Positions 37,745-46,370 are shown, counted from the stretch's first letter. The stretch is DNA of 64,000 bases from Paenarthrobacter nitroguajacolicus (GCF_007786235.1 NZ_VNFK01000003.1:1-64000); one strand, 5' to 3'. Translations and numbers: made by a program. The notes: generated by a model not told the origin, from the letters alone.

Positions 37745-39319
37745 GTGAACGATGCCGAAAACACCCAGAACTCGTCCTCCCAGCCACTGCAAGAGCGCGT
37801 CAACAACCGCTCACAGAGGCCCACATCCGATGCCTTCAAGGCATTCATGGCCAGCAATTGGGCGCCCGCCCCGCAGGTGACCCCTGCGCGTGACGCCGTC
37901 GCGGACCATGCCGCCCGCCGCCGTCGTACCATTTCCGAACTGTTCAAAGGCGAACGGCTTGTTATCCCGGCGGGTCCGCTGAAGGTCCGCTCCAACGACT
38001 GCGACTACCGCTTCCGCCCCCACTCCGGTTTCGCCCACCTCACCGGGTTGGGCCTCGACCATGAGCCCGACGCCGTCCTCATCCTGGAGCCGGTTGCTGC
38101 TGGAAAGGGCGACGACGGCGGTCACCACAGCGCGACGCTCTACTTCCGTCCACTCGCCGGCCGCGATACCGAGCAGTTCTACGCAGACTCCCGCGCTGGT
38201 GAGTTCTGGATCGGTGCACGCCCCACGCTGGCCGAATTCGAAGCCCGCCTGGGCCTGCCCACCGCACACATCTCCGAGCTCGAAATGGCGATTACCAAGA
38301 ACGTCGGAGCTCCGGAAATCGGTGGTATCTCCATCCGCCTGGTCCGCAAGGTGGATGAAAACATTGACGCACTGGTGGACACCGCCCGGTACAACACCGC
38401 AAAGGACCCGGAAACCCTGGACCTCGGCGAGCTCGACGCCTTGGATGAGAAGCTCAGCGAAGCACTGTCCGAACTGCGCCTCCTCAAGGACGAGTGGGAA
38501 ATCGAGCAGATGAAGATTGCCGTCGCGGCTACCGTGGAGGGCTTCGCCGACGTCGTTCGTGCCCTTCCCCGCGCTTTGACCCACAAGCGGGGTGAGCGCG
38601 TTGTTGAGGGCGCCTTCTTTGCCCGCGCCCGCGAGGAAGGCAACGAGCTCGGCTACGACACCATCGCGGCGTCCGGTAACAACGCCACCGTGCTGCACTG
38701 GAACCGCAATTCCGGAACCGTCAATGCGGGCGAACTCCTCCTCCTCGACGCCGGGGTGGAAGCAGATTCCCTCTACACTGCCGACGTCACCCGCACCCTT
38801 CCCGCCACTGGTACGTTCACCGATGTCCAGCGCAAGGTCTACGAAGCTGTGCTCGACGCCGCTGATGCCGGTTTCGCCGCTGCCCGGCCGGGTGTGAAGT
38901 TCCGCGACATCCATACGGCGGCAACCACGGTCCTGGCCGAACGCCTCGCCGAGTGGGGCCTCCTGCCGGTTTCTGTTGAGGAAGCCATCAGTCCCGAGGG
39001 ACAGCAGCACCGCCGCTGGATGCCGCACGGCACCAGCCACCACCTGGGCCTTGATGTCCACGACTGCGCCCAGGCAAAGCGGGAGCTGTACTTGGACGGG
39101 ATCCTCACCGAGGGCATGGTCTTCACCATCGAGCCTGGCCTGTACTTCAAGAATGAAGACCTGGCCATCCCGGAGGAATACCGCGGCATCGGCGTCCGGA
39201 TCGAAGACGACATCCTCATGACTGCCGACGGCCCAGTGAACCTCAGCGCCGCATTGCCCCGCAAGGCAGAGGACGTCGAGTCCTGGATGGCCGGCATTTA
39301 CCAGGAAGCGCAAGCCTAG
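37745..39319 (+). CDS. Xaa-Pro aminopeptidase (aminopeptidase P, M24B)
   Basis: Removes N-terminal residues that precede proline. Seen: AMP-N domain with RPHSGFAHLTGLG near residue 90; M24 catalytic domain with LDAGVEADSLYTADVTRTLP (two Asp metal ligands), HGTSHHLGLDVHDC (His ligand), and FTIEPGLYF and GIGVRIEDDIL (two Glu ligands). 524 aa. The GTG at 37745 is chosen because the frame upstream runs through the oppositely oriented PHP gene. A 40-residue polar leader precedes the first domain. A perfect 20-bp terminator follows. Confidence 0.93.
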   Translation: MNDAENTQNSSSQPLQERVNNRSQRPTSDAFKAFMASNWAPAPQVTPARDAVADHAARRRRTISELFKGERLVIPAGPLKVRSNDCDYRFRPHSGFAHLTGLGLDHEPDAVLILEPVAAGKGDDGGHHSATLYFRPLAGRDTEQFYADSRAGEFWIGARPTLAEFEARLGLPTAHISELEMAITKNVGAPEIGGISIRLVRKVDENIDALVDTARYNTAKDPETLDLGELDALDEKLSEALSELRLLKDEWEIEQMKIAVAATVEGFADVVRALPRALTHKRGERVVEGAFFARAREEGNELGYDTIAASGNNATVLHWNRNSGTVNAGELLLLDAGVEADSLYTADVTRTLPATGTFTDVQRKVYEAVLDAADAGFAAARPGVKFRDIHTAATTVLAERLAEWGLLPVSVEEAISPEGQQHRRWMPHGTSHHLGLDVHDCAQAKRELYLDGILTEGMVFTIEPGLYFKNEDLAIPEEYRGIGVRIEDDILMTADGPVNLSAALPRKAEDVESWMAGIYQEAQA

Positions 39320-39343
39320 GGCTGGATCGCTGCACGACTCACG

Positions 39344-39387
39344 CACACAGGGAAGGCCACCGGAGATCCGGTGGCCTTCCCTGTGTG
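39344..39387. terminator. perfect 20-bp stem with an AGAT loop between convergent genes
   Basis: Arms 39344-39363 and 39368-39387 are exact reverse complements, beginning CACACAGGGAAGG and ending CCTTCCCTGTGTG. It lies between the aminopeptidase gene and the convergent stress-protein gene and can serve both. Confidence 0.88.
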
Positions 39388-39404
39388 TATTGCCGGAGGC
39401 GCTT

Positions 39405-40214
39405 CTACTGCTTGGGTTGGCCTTCAGGGTCGGACTGCTGGCCGTTGTCCTGGGGCACGTTCTGGCCTTCGGTCACGCGAACGCCGTACTGAGGGCGACC
39501 ATCGGGCAAGTCCGGGTAGCGGACGGCCGCCGGTGCAGGATTCGGTGCAGGCTGGGTGGTGGGAGCGTTCTGGCTGTCCGGGGCGCCGGCGGCACCTGAC
39601 TCGGGGCCACGCTGGCCGTACGGGTCATTCCAGGTGGACGGACGTTCAGGCGCCTGACCCGGCTGCTGCAGCGGCGCATTGTGCGGGTTGTAGTTGGTGG
39701 CCTGCGGCGTGGCTGCCTGCGAAGGGTTCATGGGTAATTGCTGGAGCAGACGGCGTGCCTCGTGGGCGGCCTCTACCGCGACAATGACGTCATAGTTGGT
39801 TGCCACCACCTGGCTGGTTGAGGTGAAGTCACGCTTCCCCCGTTGGGTGGCGTACGTGACGATGCCGAACAGCATGAAGAACGCAGCACCCATCAGCACC
39901 GAGGTGATGATGGAGAACGGACCTCCGGCAGGAGTGAAGAAGGAGAGCATGACGCCCACAAAGAGGCCGAACCACATGCCGCTCAAGGCACCGGACAAGG
40001 CCACCCTTGGGTAGCTCAGGCGGCCGGTCACCCGCTCCACCATTTTGAGGTCGTTGCCCACGATTGACACCAGCTGAACCGGGAACTGCTGGTCCGCGAG
40101 GTAGTCCACCGCCTTCTGGGCATCCAAATACGAGGTGTACGAACCAACAGTGTCGCCTTGGGGGACGCTGCGGGATTCCTCAATGGCTTTGGGAGCACCA
40201 AAAATGTTAGACAT
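39405..40214 (-). CDS. general stress-type membrane protein (YflT-like domain, Pro/Gln-rich tail)
   Basis: A 269-aa protein. Seen: an N-terminal alpha/beta domain with YTSYLDAQKAVDYLADQQFPVQLVSIVG (residues ~27-55), like the heat-induced stress-protein domain of Bacillus YflT; two membrane segments at about 73-120 with ALSGALSGMWFGLFVGV; then a return of the soluble domain and a disordered C-terminal ~110 residues rich in Pro, Gln, Asn and Ala. The start is the ATG at 40214; the frame stays open far upstream but there lies antisense to the next gene. Role unknown. Divergent from the MgtE-domain gene. Confidence 0.75.
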   Translation of the reverse strand: MSNIFGAPKAIEESRSVPQGDTVGSYTSYLDAQKAVDYLADQQFPVQLVSIVGNDLKMVERVTGRLSYPRVALSGALSGMWFGLFVGVMLSFFTPAGGPFSIITSVLMGAAFFMLFGIVTYATQRGKRDFTSTSQVVATNYDVIVAVEAAHEARRLLQQLPMNPSQAATPQATNYNPHNAPLQQPGQAPERPSTWNDPYGQRGPESGAAGAPDSQNAPTTQPAPNPAPAAVRYPDLPDGRPQYGVRVTEGQNVPQDNGQQSDPEGQPKQ

Positions 40215-40290
40215 AGCCCCATTGTGTCCCATTGACATGTGAAGCGGCTGGAATTCAGCTAAAAGAGAGCAGACTCGGTAGCCTGTAAAC

Positions 40291-41574
40291 ATGAGCACAC
40301 ATCCCTCACGCGTCTTTGTTGCGCGCTTGCTCGGCTTGGACGTCTTCGACCCCTTGGGCGATCGTCTGGGCCGGCTGCGCGACGTCGTGGTGCTCTCCCG
40401 CGGCACGCGTGGGGCGCCCCACGTGGTGGGCATTGTGGTGGAAGTGCCTGGGAAGAAGCGGGTCTTCGTCCCCATGACGCGGATTACGTCCATCGACCAG
40501 ACCCAAATCATTTGCACCGGTTTGGTCAACCTGCGCCGCTTTGAGCAGCGCGGCGCCGAAACGTTGGTAGTGGCGGAGATGTTCGATCGCCGTGTGACGC
40601 TAGCCGACGGCAGCGGTGACGCAACGATCGAGGACATCGCCATGGACCAGCACCGGTCCAAGGACTGGTTTGTCAGCAAGCTGTTCGTGCGCCGCGGACA
40701 TTCTCTGTCGCCCTTGAGCAGGCTGCGCCGCAACGAAACACTGATCATTGATTGGGCCGACGCCCAGACTGGCGCCCATAACGAGCCGCAGGCGGCCACG
40801 CAGTTCGTTGCCACCCACGAGGACCTCAAGCCTGCGGACTTTGCCGAAGCCCTGCAGGAAATGAGCGACAAGCGCCGCTTCGAAGTCGCCAGCGAACTCC
40901 AGGACGAGCGCCTTGCAGACGTCCTCCAGGAACTCCCCGAGGACGACCAAGTTGAAATCCTTTCCGCCTTGGACGTGGAGCGCGCCGCTGACGTCCTCGA
41001 AGAGATGGATCCCGACGACGCCGCCGACCTCCTCGCCGAGCTTCCCTCCGCGCAGGCCGAAGAGCTGCTCCAGCTCATGGAGCCCCAGGAAGCCGAAGAT
41101 GTCCGCCGGCTCCTGGAATACGACGAAGACACCGCTGGTGGCCTGATGACCCCCGTCCCGGTCATCCTGCCGCCGGAGGCCACTGTGGCCGAGGCCCTGG
41201 CCCACGTCCGCCGCGAGGAGCTCTCTCCGGCACTGGCCTCATCCATCTTCATCGCCCGCCCTCCCTTGGAGACGCCCACGGGCCGTTTCCTGGGCGTGGT
41301 GCACATCCAACAGCTTCTGCGCTTCCCTCCGCCGGAACCCTTGGGCAATCTCGTGGACAAAAACCTTGAGCCGTTGTCGGACCAAGCCCACATCAGCGAG
41401 GTTGCCCGGACCCTGGCCACGTACAACCTGAATTCACTTCCAGTTGTCGACGACGACGGCCGCCTCGTGGGGGCGGTGACTGTTGATGACGTGCTGGATC
41501 ACCTGTTGCCGGATGACTGGCGCGCCCACGAGGACGACGCCCCTATAAGGAGACTTGGAGGCCGCATTGGCTGA
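40291..41574 (+). CDS. MgtE N-domain/CBS protein lacking the Mg channel domain
   Basis: A 427-aa soluble protein. Seen: an N-terminal PRC-barrel-like section (to ~170); an MgtE N-terminal superhelix with QDERLADVLQELPEDDQVEILSALDVERAADVLEEMDPDDAADLLAELP (about 200-260) and DEDTAGGLMTP; and a CBS pair at 290-410 ending VDDDGRLVGAVTVDDVLDHLLPDDWR. True MgtE transporters continue into five membrane helices; here the protein stops after the CBS domains. It overlaps the DUF1003 membrane protein gene, which may supply the membrane part. I infer a Mg- or nucleotide-sensing role. Confidence 0.85.
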   Translation: MSTHPSRVFVARLLGLDVFDPLGDRLGRLRDVVVLSRGTRGAPHVVGIVVEVPGKKRVFVPMTRITSIDQTQIICTGLVNLRRFEQRGAETLVVAEMFDRRVTLADGSGDATIEDIAMDQHRSKDWFVSKLFVRRGHSLSPLSRLRRNETLIIDWADAQTGAHNEPQAATQFVATHEDLKPADFAEALQEMSDKRRFEVASELQDERLADVLQELPEDDQVEILSALDVERAADVLEEMDPDDAADLLAELPSAQAEELLQLMEPQEAEDVRRLLEYDEDTAGGLMTPVPVILPPEATVAEALAHVRREELSPALASSIFIARPPLETPTGRFLGVVHIQQLLRFPPPEPLGNLVDKNLEPLSDQAHISEVARTLATYNLNSLPVVDDDGRLVGAVTVDDVLDHLLPDDWRAHEDDAPIRRLGGRIG

Positions 41575-42286
41575 TAACAACGCCACCCGATCCCCCAAGT
41601 CCACCGGACGTTCCGGCAGCAGCCTGGACACGCCCCTGAGCGGGCGTCAACGCATCCTGCCCAAGTTCTCGCCGAACCCTGACGCCTTCGGCAACGCAAC
41701 GGAGGGCTTCGCCCGCTTCATGGGCACGCCTACCTTCCTTGTCTACATGACGGTGTTTTGCGTGTTCTGGCTGGCGTGGAACTCGTTCGCGCCCACCGAC
41801 TGGCAGTTCGACCGCATGGAGCTTGGCTTCACCCTGTTGACGCTCATGTTGTCCCTGCAGGCCTCCTACGCAGCGCCGCTCCTCCTTCTGGCACAAAACC
41901 GGCAGGATGACCGGGACCGCGTCTCGCTCCAGCAGGACCGCCAGCGTGCAGAACGCAACCTCTCCGACACCGAGTACCTCACCCGTGAATTGGCCTCACT
42001 GCGCATAGCCCTGCGCGAGGTAGCCACCCGTGACTACGTCCGTGCAGAGCTCCGAAGCCTCCTGGAAGACATTATCGATGCCCAGGAAGAACTCCGTGAG
42101 AATGAAGGCTCCCCAGATGGCACGGAGTCGCCAGGCGAGAAGGTCAAGGAGAAGCTGAAGGAGAAGCGCGACAAGTCGCGTGGGCCCCGCACACAGCAGA
42201 TCCCGAAGGTCCGCCCGCCACGTACCGCGGGTCCACAGCATTCCACCGCCAAGCCAACGCCTGAAAACCCCGAAAGCCGAGCCTGA
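41567..42286 (+). CDS. DUF1003 membrane protein
   Basis: A 239-aa protein with two membrane helices. Seen: FMGTPTFLVYMTVFCVFWLAWN (first helix, about 50-70), FDRMELGFTLLTLMLSLQASYAAPLLLLAQNRQDDRDR (second helix and the family signature), a coiled coil after it, and a disordered charged tail rich in Lys, Glu and Pro. I choose the TTG at 41567, five bases after GGAGG; a TTG at 41555 is also possible. It overlaps the MgtE-domain gene by eight bases, so the two proteins are probably made together. Confidence 0.83.
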   Translation: MADNNATRSPKSTGRSGSSLDTPLSGRQRILPKFSPNPDAFGNATEGFARFMGTPTFLVYMTVFCVFWLAWNSFAPTDWQFDRMELGFTLLTLMLSLQASYAAPLLLLAQNRQDDRDRVSLQQDRQRAERNLSDTEYLTRELASLRIALREVATRDYVRAELRSLLEDIIDAQEELRENEGSPDGTESPGEKVKEKLKEKRDKSRGPRTQQIPKVRPPRTAGPQHSTAKPTPENPESRA

Positions 42287-42290
42287 TCGT

Positions 42291-43418
42291 ATGAGCACCG
42301 CATCTGCCGAGGCGCTCCACGCTGCCCTGGCAACCGTCATCGATCCTGAGCTTCGCCGCCCCATCACGGAACTCGGAATGGTGGAATCGGTCTCTGCCGA
42401 CCACACCGGCGCCGTTCACGTGGCCGTCCTGCTGACCATCGCCGGGTGCCCGCTGCGTGAGACCATCACGGAAGACGCCACTGCGGCATTGTCCAAGGTG
42501 CCCGGCGTTACCGGCGTGGACGTGGAGCTGAAGGTCATGAGTCCAGCCCAGCGCGAAGCTCTCAAGGAACAGCTCCGCGGCCCGGGTGGACAGCGCGGCA
42601 TCCCCTTCACCAAGCCGGGATCGTTGACCAAGGTCTACGCCGTAGCCAGCGGAAAGGGCGGGGTGGGCAAATCATCCGTCACCGTTAATCTGGCCTGTGC
42701 ACTGGCCGCCCAGGGGCTCCGCGTGGGCATCGTGGACGCCGACGTACATGGTTTCTCTGTACCGGCCCTCATGGGCATTACGCAAAAACCCACGCAGGTG
42801 GACGACATGATCCTGCCCCCTGTGGCCTACGGCGTGAAGGTCATCTCCATTGGCATGTTCGTTGCCGGCAACCAGCCTGTGGCGTGGCGCGGTCCCATGC
42901 TGCACCGGGCCTTGGAACAGTTCCTCACAGATGTCTACTTTGGTGACCTCGATGCCCTCTTCCTGGACTTGCCCCCCGGCACCGGGGACATCGCCATTTC
43001 CGTGGCTCAATTGCTCCCCAACGCAGAGATCCTGGTGGTGACCACACCTCAAGCAGCCGCCGCCGACGTCGCTGAGCGTGCAGGAACCATCGCCACCCAG
43101 ACGGGCCAGAAGGTGGCCGGCGTCATCGAGAACATGTCGTTCCTGAACATGCCCGACGGCGGACGCATGGAACTGTTCGGCAGTGGCGGAGGTGCCATCC
43201 TGGCTGAGCGGTTGAGCGCTTCCGTAGGCAGTGACGTTCCGCTTCTGGGGCAGATTCCCTTGGACATCCGGTTGCGGGAAGGCGGCGACTCCGGGAAGCC
43301 CGTGGTACTGGCTGCACCCGACACAGCGGCTGCGAAGGCCATGGAGGAGATCGCCTCAGCCCTCGCTGCGCGGCCTCGGGGCTTGTCCGGCCTGCCGCTG
43401 GGAATTCAACCCCGCTAG
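42291..43418 (+). CDS. mrp: Mrp/ApbC-family P-loop ATPase with an N-terminal MIP18 domain
   Basis: Iron-sulfur carrier-type ATPase, 375 aa. Seen: N-terminal DUF59/MIP18 domain with IAGCPLRETI; the deviant Walker A VASGKGGVGKSSVTVNLA near residue 120; VDADVHGFSVPALMG; and DLPPGTGDIAISVAQLLP. The CPxC motif that binds the cluster in well-studied Mrp/ApbC proteins is missing: the segment reads IENMSFLNMPDGGRMELFG. Only two cysteines remain in the protein (in GCPL and NLACAL). The start at 42291 lies five bases after the DUF1003 stop. A hairpin closes the operon. Confidence 0.92.
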   Translation: MSTASAEALHAALATVIDPELRRPITELGMVESVSADHTGAVHVAVLLTIAGCPLRETITEDATAALSKVPGVTGVDVELKVMSPAQREALKEQLRGPGGQRGIPFTKPGSLTKVYAVASGKGGVGKSSVTVNLACALAAQGLRVGIVDADVHGFSVPALMGITQKPTQVDDMILPPVAYGVKVISIGMFVAGNQPVAWRGPMLHRALEQFLTDVYFGDLDALFLDLPPGTGDIAISVAQLLPNAEILVVTTPQAAAADVAERAGTIATQTGQKVAGVIENMSFLNMPDGGRMELFGSGGGAILAERLSASVGSDVPLLGQIPLDIRLREGGDSGKPVVLAAPDTAAAKAMEEIASALAARPRGLSGLPLGIQPR

Positions 43419-43422
43419 ATCC

Positions 43423-43446
43423 TCCGGTCGGGAAACCCGATCCGGA
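43423..43446. terminator. hairpin TCGGGaaaCCCGA extended by CCGG arms
   Basis: A compact 10-bp stem with one bulged T and an AAA loop, between the convergent ends of mrp and tatB. Confidence 0.7.
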
Positions 43447-43447
43447 A

Positions 43448-43849
43448 TCAGGTGGCTTCGGAGTCGAAAGGCGCAGCTTCGCCCTCAGCGAGGCGCTCGA
43501 TGGTCCGTATAGGGGCCTTTGGCTTGGCGTCCGCGGAAGCGGCGGCGACGGCAGTAGCTGCGACGGCGGGCGCCCCTGCGCTGACCGGCTTGGATTCGTC
43601 GTCAAGGAGGGCGTCCTTGATGATGCGCCGAGGATCGTACTGGCGGGGGTCGTACTTCTTCCAGTCGACTTCGTCGATATCGATGCCGACTTCGTCCTTG
43701 ATCTGCTCGCGGGCACCCGAGGCCATCCGCCGGACTTCCTTGACCAGGTTGGCAAGCTTTTGAGTGTATTCGGGCAAACGGCTGGGACCGATGACGAGTA
43801 CGCCGATAATCAGAAGGAGTATGAACTCCGGGCCGTTGATTCCAAACAC
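43448..43849 (-). CDS. tatB: Sec-independent translocase subunit TatB
   Basis: Twin-arginine export component, 133 aa. Seen: start GTG at 43849 giving VFGINGPEFILLLIIGVLVIGPSRLPEYTQKLANLV, that is a short N-terminus, one membrane helix with the GP hinge, then an amphipathic helix with VKEVRRMASGAREQI, and an acidic Ala-rich tail. It is the last gene after sigE and rseA, 31 bases from rseA. In mycobacteria htrA stands between rseA and tatB; here there is none. Confidence 0.9.
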   Translation of the reverse strand: MFGINGPEFILLLIIGVLVIGPSRLPEYTQKLANLVKEVRRMASGAREQIKDEVGIDIDEVDWKKYDPRQYDPRRIIKDALLDDESKPVSAGAPAVAATAVAAASADAKPKAPIRTIERLAEGEAAPFDSEAT

Positions 43850-43880
43850 GCTACGAAGATTACCTTGTCTGTGGTGCCGC

Positions 43881-44795
43881 TCATAAACCGGCGGGACGGA
43901 GCAGGGTTTGGAGTCCGCGAAGCAGCCTCGCATACCATGCCTCGGAGGTCTCGTCGGAGGACCCACGCGCCATGGACTCGCCGGCCCTGACGATTTCGGG
44001 AACGGCGTCATCCGCGGTGTCGGCAGGGAGGTCGGAGACGTAGCTGATCACGGCATCCGGCATGGCGTAGACGGCCTTCCACGGGGTTCCCTGCGTGACA
44101 GAAAGCTGTGCTGACGTCGACTGCCCACGCAGGTCGCGATCCACCGGCAGATGCTCTTCCACGATGGTGGCGTAATGCCCCTTGCTTTCGAGCCTCATCT
44201 CCACAGCAGGGTGGCCGTTCCGCACTGTCGCATTGGCAGACACTACCTGGAAGCCCATCCCGAGCAGCTCAGGACAGGCCCACCCTTCGTCCCGCAGAAC
44301 GTCCAACTGCGCAGCATCCAAGCTGACCGTGCCGCCGGCGGGAACCGCGGGCAGGAGCATTGCCTCGGCGCTGCCGCCCGTCCACAGTCCGGCAAGGGCT
44401 CCTGAATGTGAGGTTTCGGCTAGGGCCATCGGCTCGGTATCTCCCGCCACGACGTAGGCGGACGCAGCCAACGCACCTGCGCTGACCGCCAGCGTGCCCG
44501 CAGCGACTCCCGCGATCCGGAGACTCCGCCGCAGCCCGCTCGGATACGGCGGATTCCCGAGCGGCTGACCTGGCTCGTTGGCGAGGCGCTCAGTGTGCTG
44601 GATCAATCTCGCGGCGAGGTCCTGGCTTGCTTCAGGAACAGCTGCGCCGCGCAGGCGTTCCAAGTACTGCCGTTCCCGGCGAAGTGCGGCGCGGCATTCC
44701 GCGCATTCCTGCAGGTGTTCCGGGACTCGTGTGTGGCGCAGCGCAGCCAGTTTGCGCCGGGAAAGGGCTCCCGGACCAAGTGGTCGTCGAGGCAT
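43881..44795 (-). CDS. rseA: anti-sigma factor (RseA-like zinc-finger membrane protein)
   Basis: Membrane-bound inhibitor of the SigE-type sigma factor, 304 aa. Seen: N-terminal zinc-binding anti-sigma domain with HLQECAECRAALRRE (H..C..C near residues 27-34), one membrane helix near 90-112 (SLRIAGVAAGTLAVSAGALAASAYVV), and a large extracytoplasmic domain with no motif I recognise. It lies seven bases after sigE. The name follows the mycobacterial sigE-rseA pair; the outer domain is longer than that of Mycobacterium RseA, which lacks a large one. Confidence 0.85.
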   Translation of the reverse strand: MPRRPLGPGALSRRKLAALRHTRVPEHLQECAECRAALRRERQYLERLRGAAVPEASQDLAARLIQHTERLANEPGQPLGNPPYPSGLRRSLRIAGVAAGTLAVSAGALAASAYVVAGDTEPMALAETSHSGALAGLWTGGSAEAMLLPAVPAGGTVSLDAAQLDVLRDEGWACPELLGMGFQVVSANATVRNGHPAVEMRLESKGHYATIVEEHLPVDRDLRGQSTSAQLSVTQGTPWKAVYAMPDAVISYVSDLPADTADDAVPEIVRAGESMARGSSDETSEAWYARLLRGLQTLLRPAGL

Positions 44796-44802
44796 GGACG
44801 AC

Positions 44803-45426
44803 CTAAAGCATGCTTGCGATGCGGGGCATCTTCAGGCGCGGCTTGCGGGCCTCCGCCGGACGGGGATCGCGGTGGGCAAGCTTCTCGCGCAGCATGGTCC
44901 GGCCGCGGTGGATCCGGGACCTGACGGTCCCCAGCTTCACACCGAGAGCCTCTGCCACTTCGTCATACGAGAGGCCCTCAAGATCGCACAGCACGACGGC
45001 GGCGCGGAAGTCGGGCGGCAGTTCTTCCAACGCCCGCTGGACGTCGAGGTCAAGGTTGTTGTGCTCGAAGCTCTGCTCGGGGCCCGGCTCACGGCCAGGC
45101 AAGCGGGACTCGGCATCCTCGGCGAGGGCATCGAAACGAATCCGGCTCTTGCGGCGGGCCTGGTCCAGGAAGAGGTTGGTGGTTATGCGGTGCAACCAGC
45201 CATCCAACGTTCCTGGTTTGAAGTTCTCCAAGGAACGAAAGACGCGCACAAAGACCTCCTGGGTGAGGTCTTCGGCGTCGAACTTGTTGCCGGTCAGGCG
45301 GTAGGCAAGCCGATATACCTTGGCGGAGTGGTTCGCGACCACTTCCTCCCAGCTGGGCATGACCCACTCAGCAACGGCCTCAAGGCCCTCCGATGTTTGG
45401 ACTGGCGCAGCATGCGATGCCGGCAT
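44803..45426 (-). CDS. sigE: ECF RNA polymerase sigma factor SigE
   Basis: Envelope-stress sigma factor, 207 aa. Seen: region 2 with [32 protein letters not shown] and [20 protein letters not shown] (about 40-95), and region 4 with [51 protein letters not shown] (130-180). The C-terminal 20 residues are basic. The ATG at 45426 follows GAGGGGAG by seven bases. A minus-strand -10 GATAAT at 45493-45498 could start the transcript about 60 bases upstream. A 15-base inverted repeat lies in that leader. Confidence 0.93.
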   Translation of the reverse strand: MPASHAAPVQTSEGLEAVAEWVMPSWEEVVANHSAKVYRLAYRLTGNKFDAEDLTQEVFVRVFRSLENFKPGTLDGWLHRITTNLFLDQARRKSRIRFDALAEDAESRLPGREPGPEQSFEHNNLDLDVQRALEELPPDFRAAVVLCDLEGLSYDEVAEALGVKLGTVRSRIHRGRTMLREKLAHRDPRPAEARKPRLKMPRIASML

Positions 45427-45451
45427 CGTCCACTCCCCTCAAACTGTGGTT

Positions 45452-45466
45452 CACCGAGTCTCGGTG
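45452..45466. promoter_or_regulatory. inverted repeat CACCGAGtCTCGGTG between sigE and the O-methyltransferase gene
   Basis: A perfect 7-1-7 repeat 26 bases before the sigE start. The one-base centre suits a dimeric DNA-binding protein rather than an RNA hairpin. A second repeat, ACGTTTT / AAAACGT (45534-45540 and 45553-45559), lies further up in the same 233-base gap. Confidence 0.45.
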
Positions 45467-45659
45467 CCGTCCACCTCATGGATGACCGGAGCATTATCAT
45501 CCCAAGGTTGTCTGGGAATTTCCTGACTGGTGGACGTTTTCCCCGCAACGCGAAAAACGTCGATGGACACAGCCCGGAGCGGCTCCCCAACAACAGGGGT
45601 ACGGGGTTGGACACAGTAGTCTGGTACAAACACCCCTACCCGCGGAAAGCGAAACCTTC

Positions 45660-46292
45660 ATGAGTGCCGACAAGTCAAGCAGCTGGTCCTATGCGGAAGA
45701 TCTGCCGGCTGAGGATGACGTCTTGTTGCGCGCCCGCGAACGGTCCTTCGAACTTGGCGTAACGCCCATCAGCCCCGGCGTGGGTGCTGTGCTCACGGTC
45801 CTCGCTGCCGCGTCCAAAGCGCAGACCGTGGTGGAAGTTGGATCAGGAGCAGGGGTGTCCGGTGTCTGCCTCCTGCGTGGACTCAGCCCCCAGGCCGTCC
45901 TGACCACCATCGACGTCGATGTGGAGCACCTCAAGGCCGCAAGGGAAGCGTTCCTGGAGTCAGGCAGCCCGGCCAACCGCACCCGCACCATTTCCGGGAG
46001 GGCAGCGGACGTGCTGCCGCGCCTCACTGACTCTGCGTACGACCTCGTGTTCATCGATGCCGATAAGCCCAATTTTCCCAAGTATGTTGAGCAGGCCATC
46101 CGCCTTCTTAAGTCCGGCGGCACCTTGGTCATCAACGACGCACTGGACAAGGACCGGGTGGCCAACCCCGCCGCGCGGGACTCCACCACCGTGGTGTTGC
46201 GGCAGATTGGCAAGTCAATCCGCGATGACGAGCGGCTGGCCTCGGCCATGCTCCCTACCGGCGACGGGCTCCTGGTAGCTGTCAAGAAGTAG
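45660..46292 (+). CDS. SAM-dependent O-methyltransferase
   Basis: Class I methyltransferase of the catechol/caffeoyl-CoA O-methyltransferase family, 210 aa. Seen: SAM-binding VVEVGSGAGVSGVCLLRGL near residue 60, TTIDVDVEHLKAAREAFL, and FIDADKPNFPKYVEQAIRLLKSGGTLVINDALDKDRVAN. Its place facing sigE matches the mycobacterial arrangement as I remember it. The ATG follows GGAAAG. A candidate ECF promoter (GGGAAT, 15 bases, CGTT) lies about 120 bases upstream. Substrate unknown. Confidence 0.9.
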   Translation: MSADKSSSWSYAEDLPAEDDVLLRARERSFELGVTPISPGVGAVLTVLAAASKAQTVVEVGSGAGVSGVCLLRGLSPQAVLTTIDVDVEHLKAAREAFLESGSPANRTRTISGRAADVLPRLTDSAYDLVFIDADKPNFPKYVEQAIRLLKSGGTLVINDALDKDRVANPAARDSTTVVLRQIGKSIRDDERLASAMLPTGDGLLVAVKK

Positions 46293-46341
46293 GCACCCTT
46301 GGCCTGGGCTGGACCCGGGACAAAACGGTCCTTAAACAAAA

Positions 46342-46370
46342 GCAGGGCTCCAGCTCACGCTGGGCCCTGC
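46342..46370 (-). terminator. hairpin GCAGGGC..CCAG / CTGGGCCCTGC with a T-tract on the minus strand
   Basis: An 11-bp stem with one bulge. On the minus strand it is followed by TTTTGTTT, a typical rho-independent end for the DUF3117 transcript. On the plus strand there is no T-run, so it serves the O-methyltransferase gene less well. Confidence 0.78.

Noticed and set aside
37811..39346. A 511-codon minus-strand frame opposite the aminopeptidase P gene
   Set aside because: No recognisable domain, and the plus strand carries a complete M24 active site.
40215..41426. An upstream extension of the stress-protein gene to 41426
   Set aside because: The extension is Ser/Arg-rich antisense of the MgtE-domain gene; the conserved protein begins at the ATG at 40214.
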